Shown here: one piece after another, positions 36,613-46,853 of the stretch
Position numbering within the stretch: position 1 is the first letter of the stretch
Layout: every line of letters starts with the position of its first letter
NCBI GenBank assembly: GCA_943737045.1
Contig: CALSFV010000014.1
Location: 930,001-994,000, forward strand
DNA: 64,000 bases
DNA from: Parapristionchus giblindavisi
Taxonomy: Eukaryota; Nematoda; Chromadorea; Rhabditida; Diplogasteridae
Direction of reading: 5' to 3'
Position numbers and translations under genes: made by a program
The notes under the pieces: model-generated
Seen by the model: only the letters and a program-made list of their open reading frames with translations
Told to the model about the DNA's origin: nothing
Databases searched by the model: none

Positions 36613-36954
36613 GGCAATAGGTTTCGAACTTGCGTCGAACGGGTAACGAGTCTGAACGTTTACCATTGCGCTATGAGATCGTTTACCATTGCGCTAACTC
36701 TTCGCATATCACTTTGCATTCGCATAAGAGGGGTGTAGTGATTTATCTGAACATTCGCGGGCCACCATCTTTAAGTTTTGAAATACTAGACCAACAAAGC
36801 CAACAAACGCAAATTACCGTTTTGAGAATCTTCGCGAGAACAAGGTCAGACTTCGATGGAGCAGCGAGGGCGAGCGCGCGTATGACGTGCTGGTGATACG
36901 TGCCCAAGGCGTCCGCTTTCTCATCCTGCAATAGGACAAACTCGGATATTTTCA

Positions 36955-37155
36955 AACTAGTAGTTTACTAGCCACTAGCCGTAGTTTACTAGCCACTAGC
37001 CGTAGACTTGCAAGTCTACGGCTAGTTAAACGCAAGTTTACTAGTAGTGGTGCATAATACGGCAATGCATTTCGTCTAATGTTCTTTCACTTGTAGTAAA
37101 CTAACAGTAAACTGCTAGTCTGTGACGTCACGCAAGTAAACTACTAGTTTGGAAA
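36955..37155. mobile_element. MITE with AAACTAGTAGTTTACT ends, shared by both arms
   Basis: Inverted termini around TAGTTTAC/GTAAACTA repeats with a GTGACGTCAC core. The partner in the same intron of B3 is at 51370-51545. It therefore predates the duplication. Confidence 0.7.
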
Positions 37156-37384
37156 TACCATTTAAATCATCCTGTTCTCGACCAAAACTAGAGATTTATG
37201 GAATGCGAAAGAGTGTCGTATTAGATACTCACAATTTATAGTGAATAAATTATTATAAGAGAAGAACGAACTTTCGGAGCCGGCGCATCGAGTAGATCTA
37301 GAAGCGCTTGATACTGAAAAGAGTTATTTACTATTGATTTTATTGATTTCATATGAGGATTTGGGCGGAATACGCACGCGGGAA

Positions 37385-37575
37385 AGCGGGGCGAAGGGCG
37401 AAAGCGATCAAGAGGAAGACCCGAATTGAGATGGAAGGATGAATTTGTGAAGATAGTCGGACCAGGCTTTATCAACGTTGCACGCAACAAGGATCAGTGG
37501 AACCATATCATGTCACTACAGATCCGGTGACCCACCGCTTACAATTAGTTGATCTCGATAAAGTGTTTAAATGTA
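37385..37575 (+). pseudogene. RTE-like LINE 3' stub in intron of B2
   Basis: Encodes the same polymerase tail as at 9048-9295 (WKDEFVKIVGPGF, then D-Q-W) and ends in TAAATGTAATGTAAATG. It lies immediately downstream of exon 6 of B2. The right arm lacks it. Truncated to the last 60 codons. Confidence 0.65.
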
Positions 37576-37798
37576 ATGTAAATGTACGCACCCGAGCAGC
37601 GTTGTCCTGCTCGGTCTTCCTCTTCTCTTTTTCTGCTTCTGCTTTTGCTATCTCCTTGGGGTGCCACCTTTCAGACGCCTCTCTAGCCCTCGCGGCATGC
37701 CCCCAAACAACGATACGGATAGGTCCAGTCAGTGGCTCCTTCTCCTCGTTCTTTTTCAACTTCTCCAACTGCAATTTATTATTAGATTACCACAATAT

Positions 37799-37920
<122 letters not shown>

Positions 37921-38044
37921 ATAGTATTATTCGTGATTGAAAACCATCACCATCGTGTTGAAACAGCTACCGCGGCCGAAGTCGAGGGAAGTGAAGATGT
38001 ATCGCATAAATCCTGCGGCCGGAGCTGCAAACATGCAATAATAG

Positions 38045-38125
<81 letters not shown>

Positions 38126-38407
38126 CTTCTATTGGCTGAGCACTGTAATCGTACTTTTCCCTTAGATTGGATGCGACTGTCCTTGCTGCTTCAATGATAT
38201 CCGAACGCACTCTTACATCCTCGGGCTTGGCCCTCATTTCCCAAAACAGGTCCTAAATTTTCACGTTCAATTATTTTTTTTATATTTTTGCAATTTTAAA
38301 TTTACGATTTCTACTTTGTTAAACGATAGTCTCTCAAATGCAGTTATTTCTCCATTAACGCTATTAACACTATATATATATTGAGCGTATAAAATGTGCA
38401 TGTGTAT

Positions 38408-39079
38408 TAGGGTGGCGAGAATGGTTGATGGATATTCATTCCCACTGGCAGTCAGAGGTGGATATTCACGAGAGAGGCATTTACGATCGCTCTCTTGGTG
38501 GATAGTCAAAAGGTCACCCTCTATAGTGGATATTCATTTTGAGTTGGGTAGAAAGTGAATTGGCTATTTTCTCAGCTCCCCCTTTTTACCAAAATCAATA
38601 ATTTAAAGATGTATAGAATCAGCTCAACAAGGGCCATGCAAATATGCTTAAAAATTGAATTTCTAAAAAAAATTTATTTCGTTTTCTAAAACAATTTATA
38701 ACATTATTAGAGAGATTGAGAAGGATCTAGTGCCTAGAATTATGTGGAATAGTCTTTAGAGACAATGTAAAGTGTTAATAACCCAATTTTACATAAAATC
38801 TCGCGTATAGATCATATCAAATTTCCTCAAATTTATCATATCAACTTCATTTTTGTGTCTGTTTGACAAGCTCGTCGAGCTCATTTCATTGGTGCTTTCT
38901 TTTTTGAATTTGGTCCACGGGGAGCCGAGAAAATCGCATACCCACTTAGACCCTCCAAATATGGGTTATCCACCTCTTTGAGAGGCCCTCTGCCAGGGGG
39001 AATGAATATCTGCCAGACTCACCCTCCATCCAACAGTGATCGCAAAAGGTCGACCCATCTATCCATTCTCGCCACCCTA
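38408..39079. mobile_element. hAT-like non-autonomous element, 0.67 kb
   Basis: TAGGGTGGCGAGAATGG at the left is mirrored at the right, with an exact 8-base duplication ATGTGTAT at 38400-38407 and 39080-39087. Same family as 8339-9039, but the interior sequence is largely different. It is absent from the right arm and from B4. Confidence 0.85.
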
Positions 39080-40470
39080 ATGTGTATTGTGCGTATAAAA
39101 TGTACTTGCATAAGAAAATGACAAACGGTGCTAACGAACGGATGTCCCAATCGAGAGGCGGGTGAGATGTAGCCTTCTACATCTCGCCCCGACTCTCGAT
39201 TGTTTCACCGCTGCCTCTCTTTAACCCGGCTGACCTTCGCCGCGCACTATATGATATATAAAAGAGATCGGCATAGTGCTGCAAACTGAGAAATATTCTA
39301 TCGAGCCCTCCCATTTTTTCCTTCTTTGCTTCCTCGCTCTCTCTGATCTACCTACTCTCTCACTTGTGCTCTCTCTCTAAACATAGAAAGACATTGTGGC
39401 TGGCTACTCTCTCGTACCAAATTCTCGTACCAATTTTACACGGTCAATATACACATAGCATATTTCACCTTAGTGAGTCGAATCAAATTGAGCGTGCCTT
39501 CTAGCAGATAATCTGAAATTTAACAAAATAAGTAAAAGTAAACTATGGAATGCGTTTTAACCGACCCCAGACCATCGGTTCGAATTCCTTTTCACCGACA
39601 CCAATTAATAACTTAGCGTATAATTCATGGTGGGCCTAAATGGAGATATATAAATAAATATTAAATATACTATATGTATAAATATCAAATATAGAATATT
39701 AAATCTATAAATAATCCAATTATTCACCGTATAGAGAAGCCTGTTCAAAAATGAAACTTTCGAAAATGGAGAATTTCATCCAGTTGTCAATGTAATCATC
39801 CACGGATTTAAGATTTTTTGCATCAGTTTCAGATATCTACAATTCAGTTTATTATTATTCAGACAAATACCTGCAGAATCATATTTTCCCGCTTGTGCGC
39901 ACGATTTTGTGTGAGTGTATTTTGTGTGATGTTCTCAAATCGCAAATTTGTCCATCTCAAATCCAGCGATGTGCCAATTGGGCAGAATTTGTCTGATTAC
40001 GGGCAAATCATTCGCAAACTATACTACTCGGCCCTACTCGGGCAAGGCAAATCCAATCTCTGTTTACTCAAATAAAACTAGCTATCTTGCAGTCGGTTCG
40101 AACAAAAAATGCCACATATTCTCCATTAAAGGGAATCTGCCAAGCAAGCGCAGTTGAGGTCGTATAACTTATCAGAAAGTGGCGAGAAAAAAACTAAATT
40201 CTTTTCGAATTAAACAGGGATCTGAAGCGCGTGATCTGGACATTTCAAAACGTTTCAAATATTTTTTTGACTTTACATTGTCTAGTTAGCATATTTTACT
40301 TTACATTGACTAGTTAGCAGAAATTTTTTTCTGCAATGATATTGCAGAGAAATTTTTGAATGGCAGTTTCCCTCCTCCAAGATCCCCAAAATCCTCAAGC
40401 AAATTTTACTCTACGCAAATTGGCAGAAAACGAAAGCTAGGGAGTCTGGCCAGATCGAAGATTTAAAAAA

Positions 40471-40502
<32 letters not shown>

Positions 40503-40749
40503 ATAATAATAATAATATTTTTAATTAGTTAACTCACATCAGCATGCATAAATGTAGGATCGGGTCTCTTCGTATAATTCTTATAATTTTTTGTCATTCG
40601 GATTTCGTCGATCTACAATCAGAATTTCGTCTTAGTTTAACCAATTTTACATTGATCGAAAAACACGCGGAGAGTATTCCAACTGTTATTTTCGTAACTA
40701 GACACACACCGAGCTGTATTTTGAGTCTTTGAATGGGGAATTCGGGGTG

Positions 40750-41955
40750 CTAAAAAGCTCGGGTGTTAAAATGAGCTCGGGGTGTGCCTTTACACTGATC
40801 AATTCTCACTTCGTTCAGCATGTTTGTTTCCAATTCAGTCTTCTCTTTCAATATTTTTTGTTTTTCTTTCATAGCTTCCTTATTATGGGCAATCTCAGCT
40901 TGCAAAAGCTGCTCCGTTTCTCGAAGCTTCTTTTCATCTAATGTACGTTTTTCTTCTTCCTCTTTACGCTTTCTTTCTTCATTTCTTCTTTTAATTTCTT
41001 CCTCTTTTAGTAGCTCCTCTTTCTGTTCCACAACGTTCTTGTTTCTTCTACGATAACAAATGAATCCAACGATGCAACCAATTATAACTAGTAGCAGAAG
41101 AACTCCTCCACCTCCGGCGATATAGTATACGGTATTGTCCGATTTCTCATTATTACTTGCAGAATTTGATGAAAGGGAAGTGTCAGCTGCAAAAAAAAGT
41201 TTTTTTTTAAATATCTTTTTTTTTCTTTTTTGTTGTTTTAATATTGTTTTTGAATGTCAACGATAGATACGAAGAAATATTTAACTAAATCGAAATTCAT
41301 TTTTAATTTTCTTTTAAATTAATCCTTAATTATGCTAAAAGGTCCGAAAGATCCTCAGAACATCAAAAACTCACGTTCACAGTAGACATTGCTTCTTTTC
41401 GCGATGACGTCCGACTTATCTCCATCCGAATACCAATTGCCATTGGAATCATCGCATGCGATCGTCTTCCGTGTCTTTGTGTCATTAGTAGAAGTCTTCA
41501 CACTGAAATTGGAAAATTATTTTAATTTATTTAAATTAATTTAAATTATTTTTTAAATAAATAAATAAGCGAATCATACATCATCTTGCTGGAGGAATCC
41601 GAGCACTTGATGGGGTCCTCGATACGAACTACGGCGCATAGTCTACCGGTAGAATTGCACTCCGACTTGAGTGGATTGGTCGTAGCACAGTCATCTGAAA
41701 AGGTAAGAAATATTCGTAATATTCGCGGAAAAAATATGAAAAATTTATAAATTGAAATAATCATAGGTCAAATTCATTGATCAAATTCATCATCAACTGC
41801 TCACATAGCTGAGAGCAGGCGCCCTTGTGCATTTCTATGTCGTGTCCATCCTTCTGCATCGTCCAGACATAACCATCAATGGATTTCGACCTCTTACAAG
41901 TGGGAGTGGCAGTTATGCGATCGCCGCCGTTGTAGATCCAGCGATTGCCGGGGCA
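40750..41955 (-). pseudogene. Gene A3: 3' half of the cysteine-rich membrane protein gene
   Basis: Four minus-strand exons: 41805-41955, 41580-41694, 41375-41502 and a last exon starting at 41186. They encode the W-Y-x-x-G-D module, the C-rich module, the NWYSDG module and a membrane helix followed by a long Lys/Glu/Arg coiled coil. Exons 1 to 3 are missing because the duplication breakpoint lies six bases into intron 3. The acceptor of the first remaining exon is CTTAAG instead of CTTCAG. The open frame runs to 40750, but a strong donor GTGAGA follows codons LNE at about 40818, and the tail beyond it derives from a MITE-like palindrome, so the exon probably ends there and splices on. B2 follows on the same strand. 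Confidence 0.7.
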
Positions 41956-42055
41956 CTTAAGCAAACAATTTTGACATGGTACCTTGATTATCGTTGTATA
42001 CTTATATTATTGATTATTGATTGATTTAATGATAGTATCAATATTTTTAGGATAT

Positions 42056-42170
42056 AAGGAACTATCTCTATGAAGCTCACAATGACGTCACAAAAAGACG
42101 TGAACATGGGTGGTCCTTTTACGATAGTGACGTCATACACCCAGTACACCACGCTTCATATAATCCTAAA
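42056..42170. other. Asymmetric spacer at the inverted-duplication breakpoint
   Basis: This 115-base piece is intron 3 of gene A from position +6 onward, with two TGACGTCA motifs. At its left edge the sequence flips into the inverted copy of the downstream intron. The reverse complement of this spacer is at 46640-46756, on the other side of the central LINE. Confidence 0.8.
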
Positions 42171-42497
42171 AATATTGATACTATCATTAAATCAATCAAT
42201 AATCAATAATATAAGTATACAACGATAATCAAGGTACCATGTCAAAATTGTTTGCTTAAGTGCCCCGGCAATCGCTGGATCTACAACGGCGGCGATCGCA
42301 TAACTGCCACTCCCACTTGTAAGAGGTCGAAATCCATTGATGGTTATGTCTGGACGATGCAGAAGGATGGACACGACATAGAAATGCACAAGGGCGCCTG
42401 CTCTCAGCTATGTGAGCAGTTGATGATGAATTTGATCAATGAATTTGACCTATGATTATTTCAATTTATAAATTTTTCATATTTTTTCCCTATTCTA
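42171..42497 (+). pseudogene. Gene A fragment at the centre (third copy of one exon)
   Basis: Contains intron sequence and one complete exon at 42261-42411 (W-Y-x-x-G-D module), then breaks at 42497, where LINE1 begins. It appears identical to 46764-47090. The presence of three copies of this exon within 5 kb shows that the centre is more than a simple palindrome. Confidence 0.82.
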
Positions 42498-42578
42498 ACC
42501 AATTGACCAAGTTTTACCTTACTAACACTGTGTTTTGCTGCCATTTCGTCACTCGGTGGAGAGTCTCTCCAGTATTGA

Positions 42579-43616
42579 TTGACTTTCTTTCTCTGCACTC
42601 TCTCACTTCTCCTCTGTCTCTCTCATCACAATCTCTTCTTATCAGAGATGAGTGATTTGTCTGAGTTTCGAGACATGATACTCGATCAGGGTAAGCAGAT
42701 TGCTGAGCTCACTCAGCTAGTTAGAATCTTAGTTAATCATACTGTAAGAAGTACAGTATCCTCGAGTTCCGTTCAGGCAGCCATGACCAGTGTTATGGGC
42801 AATAAGGACACGATTGAGGACAAGATGACCCGGGCAGTGCTTGTCAATTGCCCGGAGGGTGAGTGCGAAGAGGATACGGTAAGTAGCGATCGGAAGCTTA
42901 TCACTAAGATCCTCGATTCGATCGATAATGCTGATCTGAATCGTGTCAGGGATCAGATTGAATTCTATCGATTCCCTGCCACGGTTCCTGAAGGTCGAAA
43001 GACACCTAGGATAATTAAGATTAAGCTTCCCGATGCCAAGATCCGAGCGCTTTTCCTCCAAGAGGCCATCAGGGTGAAGTGCGGTCGTCTATCTGGTTCT
43101 AATCGGGCGTTCATTCGCCCAGATTACACCCGAGACCAGCTAGAGGCCGACCGCTCACTCAGAAGACAAGCTGCCGCATTGAATGAAGAGTATGGTATGA
43201 TTCGTTTCGTGGTAAGAGATTTGCGATTGGTAGAGGTTCGTGATCCTAAGAAGTTGCCTTCCGATTGGAAGAAGAGTGAGAGAGATGAGAGTTCAGTACC
43301 TGGTCTGTCATTACTTTCCGATTTCATCCAGAGAGAATTCCAGACTACTCAGTCGAGAGGCAGATCAGGTACCAGACGCGGTGCACGCGGAGGACGCGGC
43401 GGCGGCACAACCAGAGGAAGGACAACTACGAGTTCCCGTGATAGAAAGAGAGCTAACCTTAACTCTCCACCTGCTCGTGGGACTAAGCAGGGCAAGGTAT
43501 CCCAGTCCTCTACGCTATCTCCTCTGTCTGAATCTATGCATTCCGCACGCTCCTCTCCTATCCATCATCGTCTAGTTGTTCCTCATAGCTCTCTATTCTC
43601 TCAAGCTAACGCTTAG
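42579..43616 (+). CDS. LINE1 ORF1: nucleic-acid-binding protein with RGG tail
   Basis: 345 residues. A short heptad-like helix (residues 25-50) precedes a conserved core with FYRFPATVPEG, PRIIKIKLPDAKIRALFLQ and AFIRPDYTRDQLEADRSLR. A strongly basic RGRSGTRRGARGGRGGG segment lies near residue 270. An alternative ATG at 42648 begins the more typical polar N-terminus (MSDLSEF). The stop TAG at 43614-43616 is in frame with ORF2. By family it would coat and chaperone element RNA. Confidence 0.8.
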   Translation: MTFFLCTLSLLLCLSHHNLFLSEMSDLSEFRDMILDQGKQIAELTQLVRILVNHTVRSTVSSSSVQAAMTSVMGNKDTIEDKMTRAVLVNCPEGECEEDTVSSDRKLITKILDSIDNADLNRVRDQIEFYRFPATVPEGRKTPRIIKIKLPDAKIRALFLQEAIRVKCGRLSGSNRAFIRPDYTRDQLEADRSLRRQAAALNEEYGMIRFVVRDLRLVEVRDPKKLPSDWKKSERDESSVPGLSLLSDFIQREFQTTQSRGRSGTRRGARGGRGGGTTRGRTTTSSRDRKRANLNSPPARGTKQGKVSQSSTLSPLSESMHSARSSPIHHRLVVPHSSLFSQANA

Positions 43617-46505
43617 GCATCCCCTCTTAGGGCTGCTCATTTATCGTTTATTCCTGTCACATCTGTTTTTCCTACTTCTATCTCTCAGCCCTTGTCAAAC
43701 CGCTCGCAAAATCACTCTAAGTCTATACTCAGTCTATCATGCGCTTTAATCAATACCAGATCTGTTTCGAATAAGCTATCAATGCTTGAGCAGTATGCTA
43801 ATGATTCGTCTCTTTCTATTCTTTCTCTAACGGAGACTTGGGCCACTTCTTCTACGGTAACTGATGCCATGTTGTCTTTCAATCGATTTACTGTCTATCG
43901 TTCTGATAGGTGCTCTTCAACCCGCGGGGGAGGAGTTGCACTTCTCATCGATCAATCAATTCCATCTCTTCTAATAGATGCTCGCTCTTTCTCTACTCAT
44001 TGCCAAGCCATTGCCTGTAAGATATCTCGTACAGCATCTTCTACAGTAATCCTCTGCGCTGTCTACCGTAGTCCCACTTGTATTATTGATTCTTTTCTTG
44101 AGTGCCTAGAATGGCTAAATCAATTGTACCTTAGCAATATCTGTCCAATCATTATAACTGGGGATTTCAACTGTAAGGAAGTAGATTGGCCCTCTTTATC
44201 CGTTCCTTCTCTTTCCATATCACATCCATCGTCAGCCCTCCTTCACTTCTCTATCTCTTCTTCTCTTACACAATTGATTATCGATCCAACTAGAGGCAAC
44301 CATATCCTTGATCTGCTCTTAACTTCTCATCCTTCCATAATATCATCCTCATTTGTAGAAGCTCCTCTCCCATCTTTAGATCATTCTATTGTACGCTTTC
44401 GTCTAGCCACCTCTCTCACGAAACCTAAACCATGTAAGCGCCGCAACTATGCAAATGTAGACTGGAACCTTGTAAATTTCGAAATAGACTCGATTGATTG
44501 GAATTCCCTGTTCTCTAATCACACTGATGCCACCTTAATCTATGCTATTTTTGTAGACACTATATTATCTATTATTGATCGCAACGTACCCTATAGATCG
44601 GTATCCAACAAACTCCTTAAATTCTCGCCCAAAGCTCGTAGATTGCTGTCAAAATGTAGGTTTCTATACAGAATGCGCACATCTATAGGTTTATCACCTT
44701 ATCTCCGCGCTAGTTCCTCTCTTAGAAAGTGCATTAGACAAACCCGTAAGAATAAAGAAAAATCTCTATTACGATCTCGTAATCTTCGCTCATTCTATGC
44801 GTTTTCTAGTTCAAAGATCAAAGATCAATCTCTATCGCTTCCTACTCTTGTTTCTCCTGATGGTTCGCATTGCACCACTGACCATTTAAAGGCTAATGAA
44901 CTGGCTCGTCATTTCTTGCAATCATTTAATAGCAATTCTTATCGTACGCCTGATACTTTCTCGCTCTCTTCTAATAGAACCATTGACTATATAGACATCC
45001 ATCCCATTACGGTATCTAAACTTTTGCGCTCTTTGCCTGCTCGTAACTCCTCCTCTCCCGATAACATTCCATATATATTTCTTAAGCGCACCTCAGACCA
45101 TATATGTGTCCCTCTTACCATTATTTACAATCGGTTTCTTTTGCACGGATCTTCACCTTCATCTTGGCAAACTGCCAATGTCAAAGGCATATACAAGCGA
45201 AAGGGGCCTAAAAACAATGCCTCGTCCTATCGACCAATCTCACTTACGTGTTCTACATCAAAAGTATTTGAAAGGATAGTTGTCGCTGCACTTTGGCAGC
45301 ATCTAATCGATAATAAACTAGTCTCCCCCTGTCAACATGGTTTTACGCCAAATCGATCTTGTGTTTCTGCCATACTTTCCTCTTTCTCCCATTGGTACCC
45401 TGCTTTAGACAAAAACAAGTTCATATCAGTAGCATTCATTGATTTCTCGAAAGCTTTTGATTCAATTCCTATTGATCTACTTCTACATAAATGTTCGCTT
45501 TTGGGTATTAAAGGGTCTCTTCTTAATTGGATTCGTTCTTTTCTTACTAATCGATCTCAATCTGTTATTGTAGGGGATACCGTATCCCAGCCTTTCAATG
45601 TACTATCAGGAGTTCCCCAGGGTAGTTGTCTCGGTCCACTGCTTTTCTGCATGTACATTAGTGATCTACCACATGTACTCCCATCTACAGTACACTGTGT
45701 TATCTATGCAGATGACGTCAAACTTTACTCTATATCTGATACATCCGCCCTCCAAACAGCTCTTTCCGCATTGCAACAATGGTCGTCTCAATGGGGTTTA
45801 TCTATCTCACTTTCCAAAACAGTTATTATGCGCATTGGAAATAATCATCCAGATATCGACTTCTTGATCAATAACACTCCCCTTCCTGTAGTGAAGCAAT
45901 TCACTGATCTTGGCGTTACCTACAGTAATACTCTCTGCTTTTCATCTCACATTCTATCCATAGTCTCTAGAGCCAAAGCTAGATGTTCATACATCTATCG
46001 TATTTTCTCCTCGAAAAATCCTATCTTGTACGCTCGCATGTTCTCCCTATATGTTAGGCCTATACTAGAGTATGCTTGCGAAATATGGTCTCCACACGAA
46101 CAATATCTTATCGACCTCATGGAGAAAGTTCAAAGATCATTTACTCGTAGTATATATGCTAAATGTGGTCTCACTCCTACCTCTTATTCGAATCGATTAT
46201 CACACCTGAACCTTGATCTCCTTGAGCAAAGACGCACCCTTATAGACTTGAGTTTCGCTTATAAAGTAGTTCATGGACTAGTTAGTATAGACAATCCCAC
46301 CTTTCTTTTATCTTCACCCTCTAGAATTTCCCGTAGACACAACTATATTCTTCGTAAACACCCTTGTAGATCCACTCGTTTCTCTCATTTCTTTTCAAAC
46401 CGTATTGTAAACGTTTGGAACTCTCTTCCCAATAGCTCGATTATATGTCCTAATCCAAAATCGTTTAGTAATTCTATCAAATCAATTATATGTAGCTCTT
46501 CTTAA
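43617..46505 (+). CDS. LINE1 ORF2: endonuclease and reverse transcriptase
   Basis: The frame is continuous from the codon after the ORF1 stop to TAA near 46503-46505, and is the same frame as ORF1. No ATG precedes the first endonuclease motif (INTRSVSNK at about 43755). Endonuclease: LTETWAT, RGGGVALLIDQ, ITGDFNCKEVDW (about 44155), LDHSIVRF. RT: SYRPISLTCS, HGFTPNRS, AFIDFSKAFDS (about 45430), SGVPQGSCLGPLLF and IYADDVKLY (about 45706). The usual SDH endonuclease triad is read as LDH here. The C-terminal region has a Cys-rich, basic stretch. Functional domains look complete. Translation presumably needs readthrough of the TAG or reinitiation. Confidence 0.9.
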   Translation, partial: ASPLRAAHLSFIPVTSVFPTSISQPLSNRSQNHSKSILSLSCALINTRSVSNKLSMLEQYANDSSLSILSLTETWATSSTVTDAMLSFNRFTVYRSDRCSSTRGGGVALLIDQSIPSLLIDARSFSTHCQAIACKISRTASSTVILCAVYRSPTCIIDSFLECLEWLNQLYLSNICPIIITGDFNCKEVDWPSLSVPSLSISHPSSALLHFSISSSLTQLIIDPTRGNHILDLLLTSHPSIISSSFVEAPLPSLDHSIVRFRLATSLTKPKPCKRRNYANVDWNLVNFEIDSIDWNSLFSNHTDATLIYAIFVDTILSIIDRNVPYRSVSNKLLKFSPKARRLLSKCRFLYRMRTSIGLSPYLRASSSLRKCIRQTRKNKEKSLLRSRNLRSFYAFSSSKIKDQSLSLPTLVSPDGSHCTTDHLKANELARHFLQSFNSNSYRTPDTFSLSSNRTIDYIDIHPITVSKLLRSLPARNSSSPDNIPYIFLKRTSDHICVPLTIIYNRFLLHGSSPSSWQTANVKGIYKRKGPKNNASSYRPISLTCSTSKVFERIVVAALWQHLIDNKLVSPCQHGFTPNRSCVSAILSSFSHWYPALDKNKFISVAFIDFSKAFDSIPIDLLLHKCSLLGIKGSLLNWIRSFLTNRSQSVIVGDTVSQPFNVLSGVPQGSCLGPLLFCMYISDLPHVLPSTVHCVIYADDVKLYSISDTSALQTALSALQQWSSQWGLSISLSKTVIMRIGNNHPDIDFLINNTPLPVVKQFTDLGVTYSNTLCFSSHILSIVSRAKARCSYIYRIFSSKNPILYARMFSLYVRPILEYACEIWSPHEQYLIDLMEKVQRSFTRSIYAKCGLTPTSYSNRLSHLNLDLLEQRRTLIDLSFAYKVVHGLVSIDNPTFLLSSPSRISRRHNYILRKHPCRSTRFSHFFSNRIVNVWNSLPNSSIICPNPKSFSNSIKSIICSSS

Positions 46506-46639
46506 CTTTTTCGATGTCCACTACTATACTTATGCTGCCCCGTTGTGGCATAGTAAATTATGTATCCAACCATTTTTCTTGTTTGTGTCCTATGTATTGT
46601 TCATTATATACCAGCATAATAAAGATATTATCAATATTT

Positions 46640-46756
46640 TTAGGATTATATGAAGCGTGGTGTACTGGGTGTATGACGTCACTATCGTAAAAGGACCACC
46701 CATGTTCACGTCTTTTTGTGACGTCATTGTGAGCTTCATAGAGATAGTTCCTTATA
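46640..46756. other. Inverted copy of the breakpoint spacer
   Basis: Reverse complement of 42056-42170, running TGAAGCGTGGTGTACTGGGT to TAGTTCCTTATATC. At 46757 it flips into the plus-oriented gene A intron, mirroring the junction at 42055. Confidence 0.8.
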
Positions 46757-46853
46757 TCCTAAAAATATTGATACTATCATTAAATCAATCAATAATCAAT
46801 AATATAAGTATACAACGATAATCAAGGTACCATGTCAAAATTGTTTGCTTAAG

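Larger units (their letters stand above)
31882..36770. mobile_element. TTAA-flanked MITE split by a 4.5 kb insertion
   Basis: The two halves (31882-32071 and 36613-36770) are homologous to the complete 328 bp element at 57312-57639. TTAA flanks both outer ends (31878-31881, 36771-36774). It is interrupted at GGCAATAGG by the element at 32072-36612. The right half contains tRNA-like sequence on the minus strand (GCGCAATGGTAAACG, then a B box like GTTCGAAACC). Confidence 0.82.
42498..46627 (+). mobile_element. LINE1: full-length CR1/Jockey-type LINE
   Basis: Complete element with a short 5' UTR, ORF1, ORF2 and a 3' UTR ending in AATAAAG plus a short AT triplet tail. No disabling change in ORF2. 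It occupies the centre of the inverted duplication between two oppositely oriented copies of the gene A breakpoint. A disrupted relative is at 13641-25080 and a 3' stub at 28919-29012. Confidence 0.9.

Noticed and set aside
41827..42389. 65-residue frames starting MHFYVVSILLHRP in three places
   Set aside because: Antisense shadows of the gene A exon with the IYNGGD motif.
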